This document shows positions 54,806 through 62,697 of a stretch of DNA of 64,000 bases, piece after piece. The notes beneath the pieces were generated by a model. That model did no database searches. It worked only from the letters and a program-made list of their open reading frames with translations, and was not told where the DNA came from. The position numbers and the translations under genes are program-made. Location of the stretch: contig NZ_JAFIQX010000014.1 in NCBI RefSeq assembly GCF_017356035.1, positions 1 through 64,000 on the forward strand, read 5' to 3'. Each line of letters opens with the position of its first letter. Position 1 is the first letter of the stretch. Source of the DNA: Longitalea luteola. Lineage in GTDB: Bacteria > Bacteroidota > Bacteroidia > Chitinophagales > Chitinophagaceae.

Positions 54806-57394
54806 ATGAGAAAGCCTGATCCCTGCAATCGTGTAATAACGATCGTAGCCTGTTTATTTTGTATCATTCAATCCTCCCCTGCCCAGGACCTCAGCTATTA
54901 CCTTCCCGACAGCGTTACCTATAATTCGGCCATCCCCAAACCAAAAGACATTATTTACCACGAACCCGGTGAATGGCATGTTACCCATGACCGGCTGGTG
55001 AACTATATGTATGCAGTTGCAGCAGCCGCACCTGACCGCATCAAACTCGAACGGATGGGCTTTACGTATGAAAACCGTCCGCAGGTATTGCTGATCATCA
55101 CTTCCCCGCAAAATCACCAACGCCTGGAATCCATCCGCGAACAACATGTTCAGCTCAGCGATCCACAGCGATCGGCCGGCCTGCCCATCGACAACATGCC
55201 GATCGTAGTGTACATTGGCCATTCCATTCACGGTAATGAATCGAGCGGCGCCAATGCCGCCCTGGTAAGCGCTTATTACCTGGCTGCAGCACAGGGCAAA
55301 CAAATAGACGAGCTGTTGCAAAACACCGTCATTTTATTTGATCCTTCTTACAACCCGGATGGGTTGCAACGCTTTTCTACCTGGGTAAACCAGCATAAAA
55401 GCAAGAACCTGGTAACCGACCCGGATAGCCGCGAATTCAATGAAGTGTGGCCCGGCGGCCGGTTCAACCATTACTGGTTCGACCTCAACCGCGACTGGCT
55501 GCCACTGGTACATGTTGAAAGCCGGAACCGGTTGGAATGGTTCCATAAATGGAAACCCAATATTTTAACCGACCATCATGAACAGGGCAGCAATGCCACT
55601 TTCTTTTTTCAACCCGGCGTACCCTCACGCGTAAATCCTTTAACGCCGGCTGCCAACCAGGAGCTCACGGGTAAACTCGGCGCTTACCATGCGGCTTTTC
55701 TCGATCGCATCGGCTCCCTGTATTTCACCAAAGAGAGTTACGATGACTTCTATTACGGTAAGGGCTCAACGTATCCGGATATCAATGGCGCCATTGGCAT
55801 TTTGTTCGAACAGGCTTCTTCGCGCGGGCATGCACAGGAAACAGAACACGGTGTGCTGCGATTCCCGTTCACCATTAAGAACCAGTTCACCACTACCCTT
55901 TCCACCCTTGAAGGCGCCAGGGCCCTACGCAAAGAATTTCTCACCTACCAAAGAGATTTTTACAAGAATGCCCTGGTTGATGCCGCCAACACTGCAATAA
56001 AAGGGTATGTATTCGGCAGTGGCCGAGACCGAAGCAAAACCGCTTTGTTCATCGACATGCTGCGCCGCCAGCAGATCGATGTATTTGAACTGAATGCTGC
56101 CATGCAGGCAGATGGGTTCAACTTTGAAAAAGGAAATGCCTTTGTGGTGCCTGCCAACCAAACCCAGTACCGCGTGATCAGGGCCATATTTGATAAAACA
56201 CTCAATTATAAAGACAGTCTGTTTTACGACATTACCGCCTGGACCCTACCCCTGGCCTTTGGCCTACCCTATGCCGAATTGAATGCCGCCCGCTTCAATA
56301 CATCCCTGCTGGGTGCGAAAGTCGACAAGGCCGCTCCCGTAACCGGAACCGTGGCCGGCGGCAGAAGCAGTTATGCGTACCTGTTTGAATGGGATGAATA
56401 TTACGCGCCACGCGCATTGTACGCACTTCAGGCAGCGGGCATTAATACCCGGACAGCATCTGCCCCCTTCGAAATTGCGGTTCATAATGGCAGCCGGTCC
56501 TTCAACTACGGCGCCATTTTCATCCCGGTAAAAACGCAAACCGTCGATGCTGAAAAATTATACCAGCAAATAAAAACGGCCGCCGAACAAAATGGCATCA
56601 CTGTATACGCCATCAATACCGGCAGCGCCACCAGCGGCAGCGACCTTGGCAGCCACAAAATGCGGCCGGTACCCAAACCATCCATTGCCTTACTTACCGG
56701 CACTGGCGTAAATGCTACCGATGCGGGCGAGATCTGGTTTTTGCTCGACCAACATTTCAACATTCCTTCGACGCACCTGGAAGTACCAGTCTTTAACCGG
56801 ACCGACCTGAGCAAATACAACACGCTCATTATGGTAGGCGGCACTTACAATACGCTCGACAAAGAAAAACTGCGCTCCTGGATACAGGCCGGCGGCACTT
56901 TCATTGTTACGGAAGAAGCCGTACAATGGGCTGTACAAAACGGATTCACGAATGTGACCTTCAAAAAAGCAAAAGAGGACAGCGCCAAACAGATACCCTA
57001 TATAGAACGCGAAAACCGGCTGGGCGCGCAAAGAATGAATGGGGCTATCTTCAGGGCCATCGCCGATCTCAGTCATCCGCTGGCTTACGGTTATAACTAT
57101 CCGTACGTTGATCTTTTCAAAGCCAACGCCGTTTACCCTGAGCGGAACAAAAATCCTTACTCGAACCCGCTCGTGTATGGCGACAAGCCCCTGCAAAGTG
57201 GTTTTGTAACCAAAGAAAATTATAATGCAATAAAGAACTCTGCTGCGGTGCTCGTAAATACGCTCGGCAATGGCCGCGTGATCTCCATTGCCGACAATCC
57301 GAATTTCAGGGCATTCTGGCTGGGTGGCACCAAGCTGTTCCTAAACGCGATCTTCTTTGGAAGATTGATCGAAGCAGGCTCAGGAAGAAATTAG
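54806..57394 (+). CDS. Large M14-family zinc carboxypeptidase-like protein
   Basis: 862 residues. Signal peptide 1-26 (CIIQSSPAQD). M14 domain about 55-370: H142xxE145 in GHSIHGNESSGANA, FDPSYNPDGLQRF, FDLNRDWLP, the third zinc His in TDHHEQGSNATFFF, and a catalytic Glu candidate in GILFEQASSRGH. The remaining 490 residues include a glutamine amidotransferase-like or Rossmann-type segment near 640-720 (NTLIMVGGTYNTLDKEKLRSW). This long architecture is common in Bacteroidota. It acts in the periplasm or outside; substrate unknown. Its TAG stop starts an octamer tract. Confidence 0.87.
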   Translation: MRKPDPCNRVITIVACLFCIIQSSPAQDLSYYLPDSVTYNSAIPKPKDIIYHEPGEWHVTHDRLVNYMYAVAAAAPDRIKLERMGFTYENRPQVLLIITSPQNHQRLESIREQHVQLSDPQRSAGLPIDNMPIVVYIGHSIHGNESSGANAALVSAYYLAAAQGKQIDELLQNTVILFDPSYNPDGLQRFSTWVNQHKSKNLVTDPDSREFNEVWPGGRFNHYWFDLNRDWLPLVHVESRNRLEWFHKWKPNILTDHHEQGSNATFFFQPGVPSRVNPLTPAANQELTGKLGAYHAAFLDRIGSLYFTKESYDDFYYGKGSTYPDINGAIGILFEQASSRGHAQETEHGVLRFPFTIKNQFTTTLSTLEGARALRKEFLTYQRDFYKNALVDAANTAIKGYVFGSGRDRSKTALFIDMLRRQQIDVFELNAAMQADGFNFEKGNAFVVPANQTQYRVIRAIFDKTLNYKDSLFYDITAWTLPLAFGLPYAELNAARFNTSLLGAKVDKAAPVTGTVAGGRSSYAYLFEWDEYYAPRALYALQAAGINTRTASAPFEIAVHNGSRSFNYGAIFIPVKTQTVDAEKLYQQIKTAAEQNGITVYAINTGSATSGSDLGSHKMRPVPKPSIALLTGTGVNATDAGEIWFLLDQHFNIPSTHLEVPVFNRTDLSKYNTLIMVGGTYNTLDKEKLRSWIQAGGTFIVTEEAVQWAVQNGFTNVTFKKAKEDSAKQIPYIERENRLGAQRMNGAIFRAIADLSHPLAYGYNYPYVDLFKANAVYPERNKNPYSNPLVYGDKPLQSGFVTKENYNAIKNSAAVLVNTLGNGRVISIADNPNFRAFWLGGTKLFLNAIFFGRLIEAGSGRN

Positions 57395-57548
57395 TTGATG
57401 TGTTAATTTGATAATGTGATAATTAAATACAGCGCTAGAACTCAAAGGCACATACAGTACCTGCTACACATTAACGAATAGTCATGGTTATTCACACTGT
57501 ATTCCATTATCGAATTCTCGAATTATCACATTATTACATTAGCATATT
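57393..57548. repeat. Octamer tract TGATAATG with inverted arm
   Basis: Four 8-bp units (57393-57424; TGTTAATT/TGATAATG) start inside the stop codon of the M14 gene. Five inverse-sense units (57509-57548; ATCACATT/ATTACATT) lie 85 bp on, so a stem-loop is possible. Confidence 0.8.
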
Positions 57549-57604
57549 ATTCTTTAATTTGCCGGACAAAACAATATTTAAGTACGACGCTAAATTTATT
57601 AAGT

Positions 57605-58054
57605 ATGATTAAGTTACAAGTAATCGGCAACCTGGGTAAGGATTGTGTTACCAACAATGTGAATGGGAAAACGGTAATGAATTTTACGGTAGCACACACA
57701 GAAAGGTTTCGTGATGCCCAGGGTAACCAGAAGGACAAGACCATTTGGGTGGACTGTGCTTACTGGAGTGACCGTACCGGCATTGCGCCTTACCTGCGCA
57801 AAGGCACCCAGGTATATGTAGAAGGAAATCCCGAAATAAGAACTTTTACTAAACAAGATGGTACATATGGCGCTTCGCTTACCCTGCGTGTGGTATCAAT
57901 ACAATTATTAGGTGGTCGTCCTGAGGGCGGCACTGGTGGCGGAGATTACAGCGGCGGCAGCAATCAGTATTCAGCGCCCGCACAAAGATCAAGTGCGCCC
58001 ACATCTTCGGGCGGTAGCGGCTTCAATGAGCCCGTTGACGATCTGCCATTTTAG
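57605..58054 (+). CDS. ssb: Single-stranded DNA-binding protein
   Basis: 149 residues. OB-fold about 1-107 (MIKLQVIGNLGKDC, IWVDCAYWSDR, YVEGNPEIR), a Gly/Ser-rich linker, and the acidic protein-interaction tail ending DDLPF. This is the usual Bacteroidota SSB layout. A terminator follows after an octamer tract. Confidence 0.95.
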   Translation: MIKLQVIGNLGKDCVTNNVNGKTVMNFTVAHTERFRDAQGNQKDKTIWVDCAYWSDRTGIAPYLRKGTQVYVEGNPEIRTFTKQDGTYGASLTLRVVSIQLLGGRPEGGTGGGDYSGGSNQYSAPAQRSSAPTSSGGSGFNEPVDDLPF

Positions 58055-58071
58055 CCAAGATGCCAATACAC

Positions 58072-58103
58072 TGATTAGCTGATGTGCTGATTAGCTAATG
58101 TGC
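58072..58103. repeat. Octamer tract TGATTAGC/TGATGTGC
   Basis: Four 8-bp units ending TAACGAAATGCA; same family and tail as 12623, 25049 and 61379. Confidence 0.85.
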
Positions 58104-58146
58104 TAACGAAATGCAGTTCCGATAATAATGAATATAATGAAAAGAG

Positions 58147-58181
58147 GCCGGCAACATCGTAATGAGGTTGCCGGCTTTTTT
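58147..58181 (+). terminator. ssb terminator
   Basis: GCCGGCAAC (58147-58155) pairs perfectly with GTTGCCGGC (58167-58175), then TTTTTTC. Confidence 0.92.
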
Positions 58182-58211
58182 CTTGTAACGTTGAACCACG
58201 TTCGCATCTGT

Positions 58212-58246
58212 GTAACCGGTAACTGGCAACTGTGAACAGTGAACTA
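58212..58246. repeat. Heptamer tract GTAACCG/GCAACTG
   Basis: Five 7-bp units, same family as 62609-62657. Confidence 0.8.
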
Positions 58247-58247
58247 C

Positions 58248-59588
58248 TTACTTAGTACTTTGAACTTTGAACTGTGAACTTTGAACTGTGAACTTCTTCT
58301 CATACTCCTTCACCAATCTTTCGATCTCCGCCTTACTCACCGGCTTCCGCTGATCATCGATATCAATTACATGCAAATAGCCCTTGTTGCCGGCCGTTGC
58401 ACTAAAAGCACTCACGAGGTTAAACTGTTCGCTCACCAGCAGTCGGCCATTCGATGTATTCCATAATTCTTTTGCACACAAACAGCCCATGGTAGGCGTT
58501 AACGGATACCAGGGTTTGTTTTTGAAATATTCCGGATCGATTGTAGTACCATGCGCGATGATGGAGTTGCGGCCAATTTTTCCCGCATAAAATGCTTCCG
58601 TAACCGAGCTTACATTCCGCATCGATGGCGGCAGCAATTGCAGGTAAGACCACAACGCATCATAGTTGGGAGTGTACACAACACTATCGCCGGCATGAAA
58701 ATAGGTTGTCCATTTTCTTTCATAGGGCATTACCAGTTGCAGGTTGGGCGTAGGGCCAATCAGTTTATTGTAAGTGACCGCAGTGCCCTGTATACTGTAC
58801 ACACCTTGCGGCGTGTTGCCATCGGGAATGAAATAGGGCATGCCGGAAGCGGAGCGGGCCAGTTGCTCGAACATCATCAGCCGGCCATCAGCATGCCGCA
58901 TAAAACGACCATCTGCATTTTGCACAATGGCCAGTCCGGCATAATCGCGGTTATGGCGTTGAAACGAGTAAATGACTTTTTTCTTCACTACCTGCTGGTG
59001 GCCGAACAATTCGATGAGGTCTTTGATGGCAGGCGCTGTAAAACGAGTGTAGGTGCTTATGTATTTATCCAATTCAACCAGTACCGGAATGTTGGCATAA
59101 CCGGGAAACTGCTCCCTGATCCTTCTGCGGATATTGGCGGTATTAACGCCTGATGAATCGTACCGGAGGCTGTATGCTGCAGCCATGGCAAACAGGAAAG
59201 GATTCGTTTCCTTCGCCAGCAGTAATTGAATGCTTTGAATATATTGATCGGGGTACATGCCATACACGGTTTCGAGCATGGCGCGTTTGGTATCATAGAG
59301 CAGCGCATCGTAATGAACAAACAGCTGCGTAATGCCCATCTGGGTGGTGTCATTATCGAGCATGAACTGAACAATGGCCCGGCAGGCAGCTTCATATTTA
59401 TATTCGGTATTACTGTCGAGCGGCGCTAAAAACGCTTTGCCTATTACATTCTCGCGCAGGTCTTTTAACAATAACTGCCGCTTTTTATATAGGACAAAAT
59501 CACTATAAATATCTTCCCGGCGCGGCTGCGCTTCTATATGATATTGTAAAAAAACAGCTAAACAAAGAAGTACGGCCTTAACCTTCAT
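58248..59588 (-). CDS. Secreted L,D-transpeptidase-like (YkuD-like) protein
   Basis: 446 residues. Signal peptide 1-20 (YHIEAQP). The N-terminal half is helical and unrecognised. The C-terminal half has the L,D-transpeptidase pattern GNTPQGVYSIQG (usually TPxGxf.i), H346 in IIAHGTTI, and TMGCLCAK with C369, matching the H...(S/T)xGC signature; the gap between His and Cys is longer than usual. Such enzymes make 3-3 cross-links or attach proteins in peptidoglycan. I call it moderately confident since the SHGCIR core is altered to TMGCLC. The last 15 or so residues (KFTVQSSQFKVQSTK) are encoded by a heptamer tract that has replaced or extended the natural end. Confidence 0.6.
   Translation of the reverse strand: MKVKAVLLCLAVFLQYHIEAQPRREDIYSDFVLYKKRQLLLKDLRENVIGKAFLAPLDSNTEYKYEAACRAIVQFMLDNDTTQMGITQLFVHYDALLYDTKRAMLETVYGMYPDQYIQSIQLLLAKETNPFLFAMAAAYSLRYDSSGVNTANIRRRIREQFPGYANIPVLVELDKYISTYTRFTAPAIKDLIELFGHQQVVKKKVIYSFQRHNRDYAGLAIVQNADGRFMRHADGRLMMFEQLARSASGMPYFIPDGNTPQGVYSIQGTAVTYNKLIGPTPNLQLVMPYERKWTTYFHAGDSVVYTPNYDALWSYLQLLPPSMRNVSSVTEAFYAGKIGRNSIIAHGTTIDPEYFKNKPWYPLTPTMGCLCAKELWNTSNGRLLVSEQFNLVSAFSATAGNKGYLHVIDIDDQRKPVSKAEIERLVKEYEKKFTVQSSQFKVQSTK
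58253..58294. repeat. Heptamer tract TTGAACT/GTGAACT inside the 3' end of a gene
   Basis: Six 7-bp units (first TAGTACT). They are translated on the minus strand as the final residues of the L,D-transpeptidase-like protein. Same family as 25167-25229. Confidence 0.88.
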
Positions 59589-59787
59589 AATTGTAAATAT
59601 ACTTTACCGGCTGAAAAAAAATCTTTAATTATCTGTAACTTCAGGCACCTTTTCGCAGCGCATCGATATTACTGGCGGGTACTCAGCAAGAAACGTGCAG
59701 TTATCAAATTTTTAATGTAAGCCCCAAAATTTGTTTGTGGTTTGGTTTTTGTAAAAACAGCCAAACGCTGAACGCCCGCCCTGCAAT

Positions 59788-59803
59788 CCCGGCTAAAGCC
59801 GGG
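59788..59803. repeat. Short palindrome CCCGGCT-AA-AGCCGGG
   Basis: Seven-bp perfect stem with a 2-nt loop. The core resembles the mnmA terminator stem (CCCGACTAAAGCCGGG) but has no T-run. Confidence 0.5.
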
Positions 59804-59845
59804 CAAAGCCCTGTAATTTTTAACTGGCAACCGGTACTGCTCAGC

Positions 59846-59878
59846 AGGTGTGCCATACTTTGAAAGTGTGGCACACCT
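59846..59878. repeat. REP-like palindrome of 33 bp
   Basis: AGGTGTGCCA (59846-59855) pairs with TGGCACACCT (59869-59878), and the inner ACTT/AAGT extends the stem to about 15 bp with one wobble. It lies between divergent genes, so it is not a terminator of either. Similar AGGTGTGCCACACTT palindromes recur in Bacteroidota genomes (recalled). Confidence 0.6.
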
Positions 59879-59956
59879 TTCAGCTGAAACCCTGAAAACC
59901 GGTAAACCGAACCTGTAAGCTGAAATTAATAACGTATTAACTTGTCAACCTTAACC

Positions 59957-61372
59957 ATGAATATGTCTAAAGATTACGCATCAACCCGCCGCAAATTTTT
60001 AAAGCAGTTAACAGCCTCCGCTGCAATGCTGTCTGCAGGTTCCTTTGCTTCTGTAGCCAAAGCCAACGAAGAAACTTTGGAAGAACGCATCATTCGTTAT
60101 GAGAAACCTATTGGCCCCAATGATGCCATTCGCATAGGCATTATAGGCACCGGCATCATGGGACACCAGGATCTGCAAACAGCCCTTAAAGTGCCAGGCG
60201 TTGAACTGGCCGGCGCCTGCGATCTGTACACGGGCCGGCTCGAACGGATGAAAGAATTATATGGCAGTTCATTATTCACTACCCAGGATTACCGGGAATT
60301 ACTCAATAAAAAAGACATCGATGCCGTGATCATTGCTACCAGCGATCACTGGCATGCACGTATTGCTACCGAAGCCTTTCGCAAGAACAAACACGTGTAT
60401 TGCGAAAAACCTATGGTGCATAAGATCTGGGAAGGATTACCATTGATCGGCGCCCAGCGGTTGAGCAAAAAAGTGATGCAGGTGGGCAGCCAAAGGGTAA
60501 GCAGCATTGCTTATATTAAAGCAAAGGAATTATACAAAGCCGGTGAGATCGGCGCGCTCAACTGTGTAGAAGCCACCTACGACCGGCAAAGCGCCATCGG
60601 CGCCTGGGAATACACCATGCCAACGGATGCCAGTCCGCAAACGGTAGACTGGCGGCGCTATTTGAGCGGCATGCCGCAGGTAGCGTTCGATCCCAAAAAA
60701 TTCTTCTGGTGGCGCAACTACAAAGCATTCGGCACCGGTATGGCAGGCGACCTGTTCGTGCATTTGCTGTCGGGCGTTCATATGATCACCGATTCCAATG
60801 GCCCTACCCGCATTGTATCGAGCGGACAGTTATCTTACTGGAAAGATGGCCGCGACGTACCGGATGTAATGACGGCCATTATGGATTATCCGGCCACCAA
60901 GGCCCATCCGGCTTTCCAGCTTATGTTGCGGGTGAATTTTATCAGCGGTGGCGGTAATAAAAGTTTGATCAGGCTGTATGGTACAGAAGGCATGATCGAA
61001 CTGGAGGGCAATGGCTTTACAGTAACGCACAGCCTGTTACCAAAAGCGCCGGGTATTGGCGGTTATGATTCGCTGAATACGTATCCCATGGCGATGCAGG
61101 AAGAACTGAAGAAACAATACAACGAGCGCTGGACAAAGGACGACCATAAACGACCTGAAAAGGCGCCGGTAAAATATAAAGTGCATGATGGTTATAGTGA
61201 TCACCTCGATCATTTCACGAATTTCTTCGATGCCATCCGCAATGGCACTATGGCCAATGAGGGACCTGAATTCGCCTTCCGGGCGGCCGCACCCTGCCTG
61301 GCTGCCAATGACAGCTATTACCAGAAAAGGGTCATTCACTGGGATCCGGTGAATATGAAGCTGAAAGCATAA
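59957..61372 (+). CDS. Tat-exported Gfo/Idh/MocA-family oxidoreductase
   Basis: 471 residues from ATG 59957; ATG 59963 or TTG 59942 are possible. Twin-arginine signal STRRKFLKQLTASAAML, ending near SVAKA, so it is exported folded with its NAD(P) cofactor. The Rossmann motif is IGIIGTGIMGHQDL, followed by DAVIIATSDHWHARIATEAF and YCEKPMVHKIWEG, the usual EKP dyad. The C-terminal alpha/beta domain is complete. Members oxidise or reduce sugars, inositols and glycosidic bonds; Tat-exported ones in Bacteroidota are usually tied to glycan breakdown. Substrate unknown. Confidence 0.9.
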   Translation: MNMSKDYASTRRKFLKQLTASAAMLSAGSFASVAKANEETLEERIIRYEKPIGPNDAIRIGIIGTGIMGHQDLQTALKVPGVELAGACDLYTGRLERMKELYGSSLFTTQDYRELLNKKDIDAVIIATSDHWHARIATEAFRKNKHVYCEKPMVHKIWEGLPLIGAQRLSKKVMQVGSQRVSSIAYIKAKELYKAGEIGALNCVEATYDRQSAIGAWEYTMPTDASPQTVDWRRYLSGMPQVAFDPKKFFWWRNYKAFGTGMAGDLFVHLLSGVHMITDSNGPTRIVSSGQLSYWKDGRDVPDVMTAIMDYPATKAHPAFQLMLRVNFISGGGNKSLIRLYGTEGMIELEGNGFTVTHSLLPKAPGIGGYDSLNTYPMAMQEELKKQYNERWTKDDHKRPEKAPVKYKVHDGYSDHLDHFTNFFDAIRNGTMANEGPEFAFRAAAPCLAANDSYYQKRVIHWDPVNMKLKA

Positions 61373-61378
61373 TTAAAT

Positions 61379-61410
61379 TAGCTAATGAGCTAATGTGCTG
61401 ATTAGCTAAT
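61379..61410. repeat. Octamer tract TAGCTAAT/GTGCTGAT
   Basis: Four 8-bp units, 6 nt after the stop of the Gfo/Idh/MocA gene, ending GGAAATACAC as at 25089. Confidence 0.85.
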
Positions 61411-61432
61411 GGAAATACACTTTCAATAACAA

Positions 61433-61472
61433 AACCCCTGCCCCAATGGGATGTTATGGCAGGGGTTTTTAT
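61433..61472 (+). terminator. Terminator of the Gfo/Idh/MocA gene
   Basis: AACCCCTGCC (61433-61442) pairs with GGCAGGGGTT (61458-61467), then TTTATTT. Confidence 0.88.
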
Positions 61473-61532
61473 TTGGGCTGCAGTAAACTGAAAACTACAA
61501 CCGGAAACGGTGAACTTTTGTTTCTTTGCACC

Positions 61533-62612
61533 ATGTCAGAAATAATATACTCGTACCAACAGTTATTCGATTTCACGAACCAGGTATTTCAGCAGATGGG
61601 CTGCCCGGCAGAACAGGCTGGGCTGGCCACCGAAGTGCTGCTGAGCGCCGACCTGCGGGGCATTGATTCCCATGGCGTTGCCCGCCTCAGCGGTTATGTT
61701 CGCCTGTGGGAAGCCAAACGGGTGAATGCCCAACCGGTTATCAGAATTATTCATGAGACCCCATCAACTGCAGTAGTCGATGGCGATAGCGGACTGGGCC
61801 TTGTTGTGGCTCCCTTCGCCATGCAGGTAGCCATAGAAAAAGCGAAAAAAGCAGGCACCGGCTGGGTAAGTGTGCAAAACAGTAATCATTTTGGCATAGC
61901 CGGCTATCACGCTATGATGGCGCTGGAATATGAGATGATCGGGATGGCCATGACCAATGCCAGTCCATTGGTAGCGCCCACCTTTTCAACGGAAAGGCTG
62001 CTTGGCACCAACCCCATTTGCGTAAGTATACCGGCCGGCGAAGAACCCGCATTTGTTGCTGACCTCGCAACTACTACAGCGGCAAATGGCAAACTCGAGA
62101 TCTTACAACGAAAGAACCTGGAAGCGCCGCTGGGCTGGATCCAGGATAAAGAAGGTCACCCAAGCACCAATGCACATGAGCTGAAGACCGGCGGCGCGCT
62201 GCTGCCCCTGGGTGGCGACCGCGAGCATGGCAGCCACAAAGGTTATGCGCTGGGCGCAGTGGTTGATATTTTCTCAGCCGTATTGAGCGGCGCCAACTAT
62301 GGCCCCTGGGTTCCCCCGTTTCCAGCCTATGTGCCTATGCCAACCGGTATGCCCGGCAAAGGCATTGGCCATTTCTTTGGCGCTATGCGGGTAGACGCCT
62401 TCCGCCCCGCCGATGAATTCAAAGAACATATGGATAACTGGATCAGGCGTTTCCGCAGCGCCAAACCGGTGAACGGCGAAGCAAAAGTGCTTATTCCCGG
62501 CGATCCCGAGCGCGAGATGGAAGCGGTAAGAAGAAAGGAAGGCATTCCATTACTGGATGCCGTAGCAACTGATCTTAAAGCTCTGGGAGAACGGTTTGGT
62601 ATTAAGTTGTAA
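61533..62612 (+). CDS. Ldh-family (malate/L-lactate/ureidoglycolate) NAD(P) dehydrogenase
   Basis: 359 residues from ATG 61533; the frame is open upstream through the terminator but the family starts here (MSEIIYSYQQLFDF). Landmarks are SADLRGIDSHGVARLSGY, VVDGDSGLG, VQNSNHFGIAGYHAM with the catalytic His, ATTTAANGKLE and HKGYALGAVVDIFS. This family reduces 2-oxo acids such as oxaloacetate, or acts on ureidoglycolate and related acids. A TTTCTTTG just before the ATG is close to the -7 consensus, so the mRNA could be nearly leaderless. The stop lies inside a heptamer tract. Confidence 0.9.
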   Translation: MSEIIYSYQQLFDFTNQVFQQMGCPAEQAGLATEVLLSADLRGIDSHGVARLSGYVRLWEAKRVNAQPVIRIIHETPSTAVVDGDSGLGLVVAPFAMQVAIEKAKKAGTGWVSVQNSNHFGIAGYHAMMALEYEMIGMAMTNASPLVAPTFSTERLLGTNPICVSIPAGEEPAFVADLATTTAANGKLEILQRKNLEAPLGWIQDKEGHPSTNAHELKTGGALLPLGGDREHGSHKGYALGAVVDIFSAVLSGANYGPWVPPFPAYVPMPTGMPGKGIGHFFGAMRVDAFRPADEFKEHMDNWIRRFRSAKPVNGEAKVLIPGDPEREMEAVRRKEGIPLLDAVATDLKALGERFGIKL

Positions 62613-62657
62613 CCTGTAACACTGAACTGGCAACCGGAAACCAGCAACTGGTAACTG
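62609..62657. repeat. Heptamer tract GTAACCT/GCAACTG, seven units
   Basis: Seven uninterrupted 7-bp units; the first contains the TAA stop (62610-62612). AAC at positions 3-5 is nearly constant (one AAA variant aside). Confidence 0.9.
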
Positions 62658-62666
62658 TTTGCACCT

Positions 62667-62674
62667 TATCTTTG
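62667..62674 (+). promoter_or_regulatory. Promoter -7 element of the aspartate kinase gene
   Basis: TATCTTTG followed by CAGCCC, 23 bp before the ATG. The -33 position falls inside the heptamer tract and shows no clear TTTG. Confidence 0.5.
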
Positions 62675-62697
62675 CAGCCCTAAATAAATATTCCCAG

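Larger units (their letters stand above)
59589..59956. other. Divergent intergenic region
   Basis: 368 bp with no gene. It holds two palindromes (59788-59803 and 59846-59878). A TATATTTA on the minus strand close to 59601-59608 is a weak -7 candidate for the leftward gene. Confidence 0.5.

Noticed and set aside
59846-59878. Transcription terminator
   Set aside because: Both neighbouring genes are transcribed away from it and no T-run follows, so I list it as a palindromic repeat.
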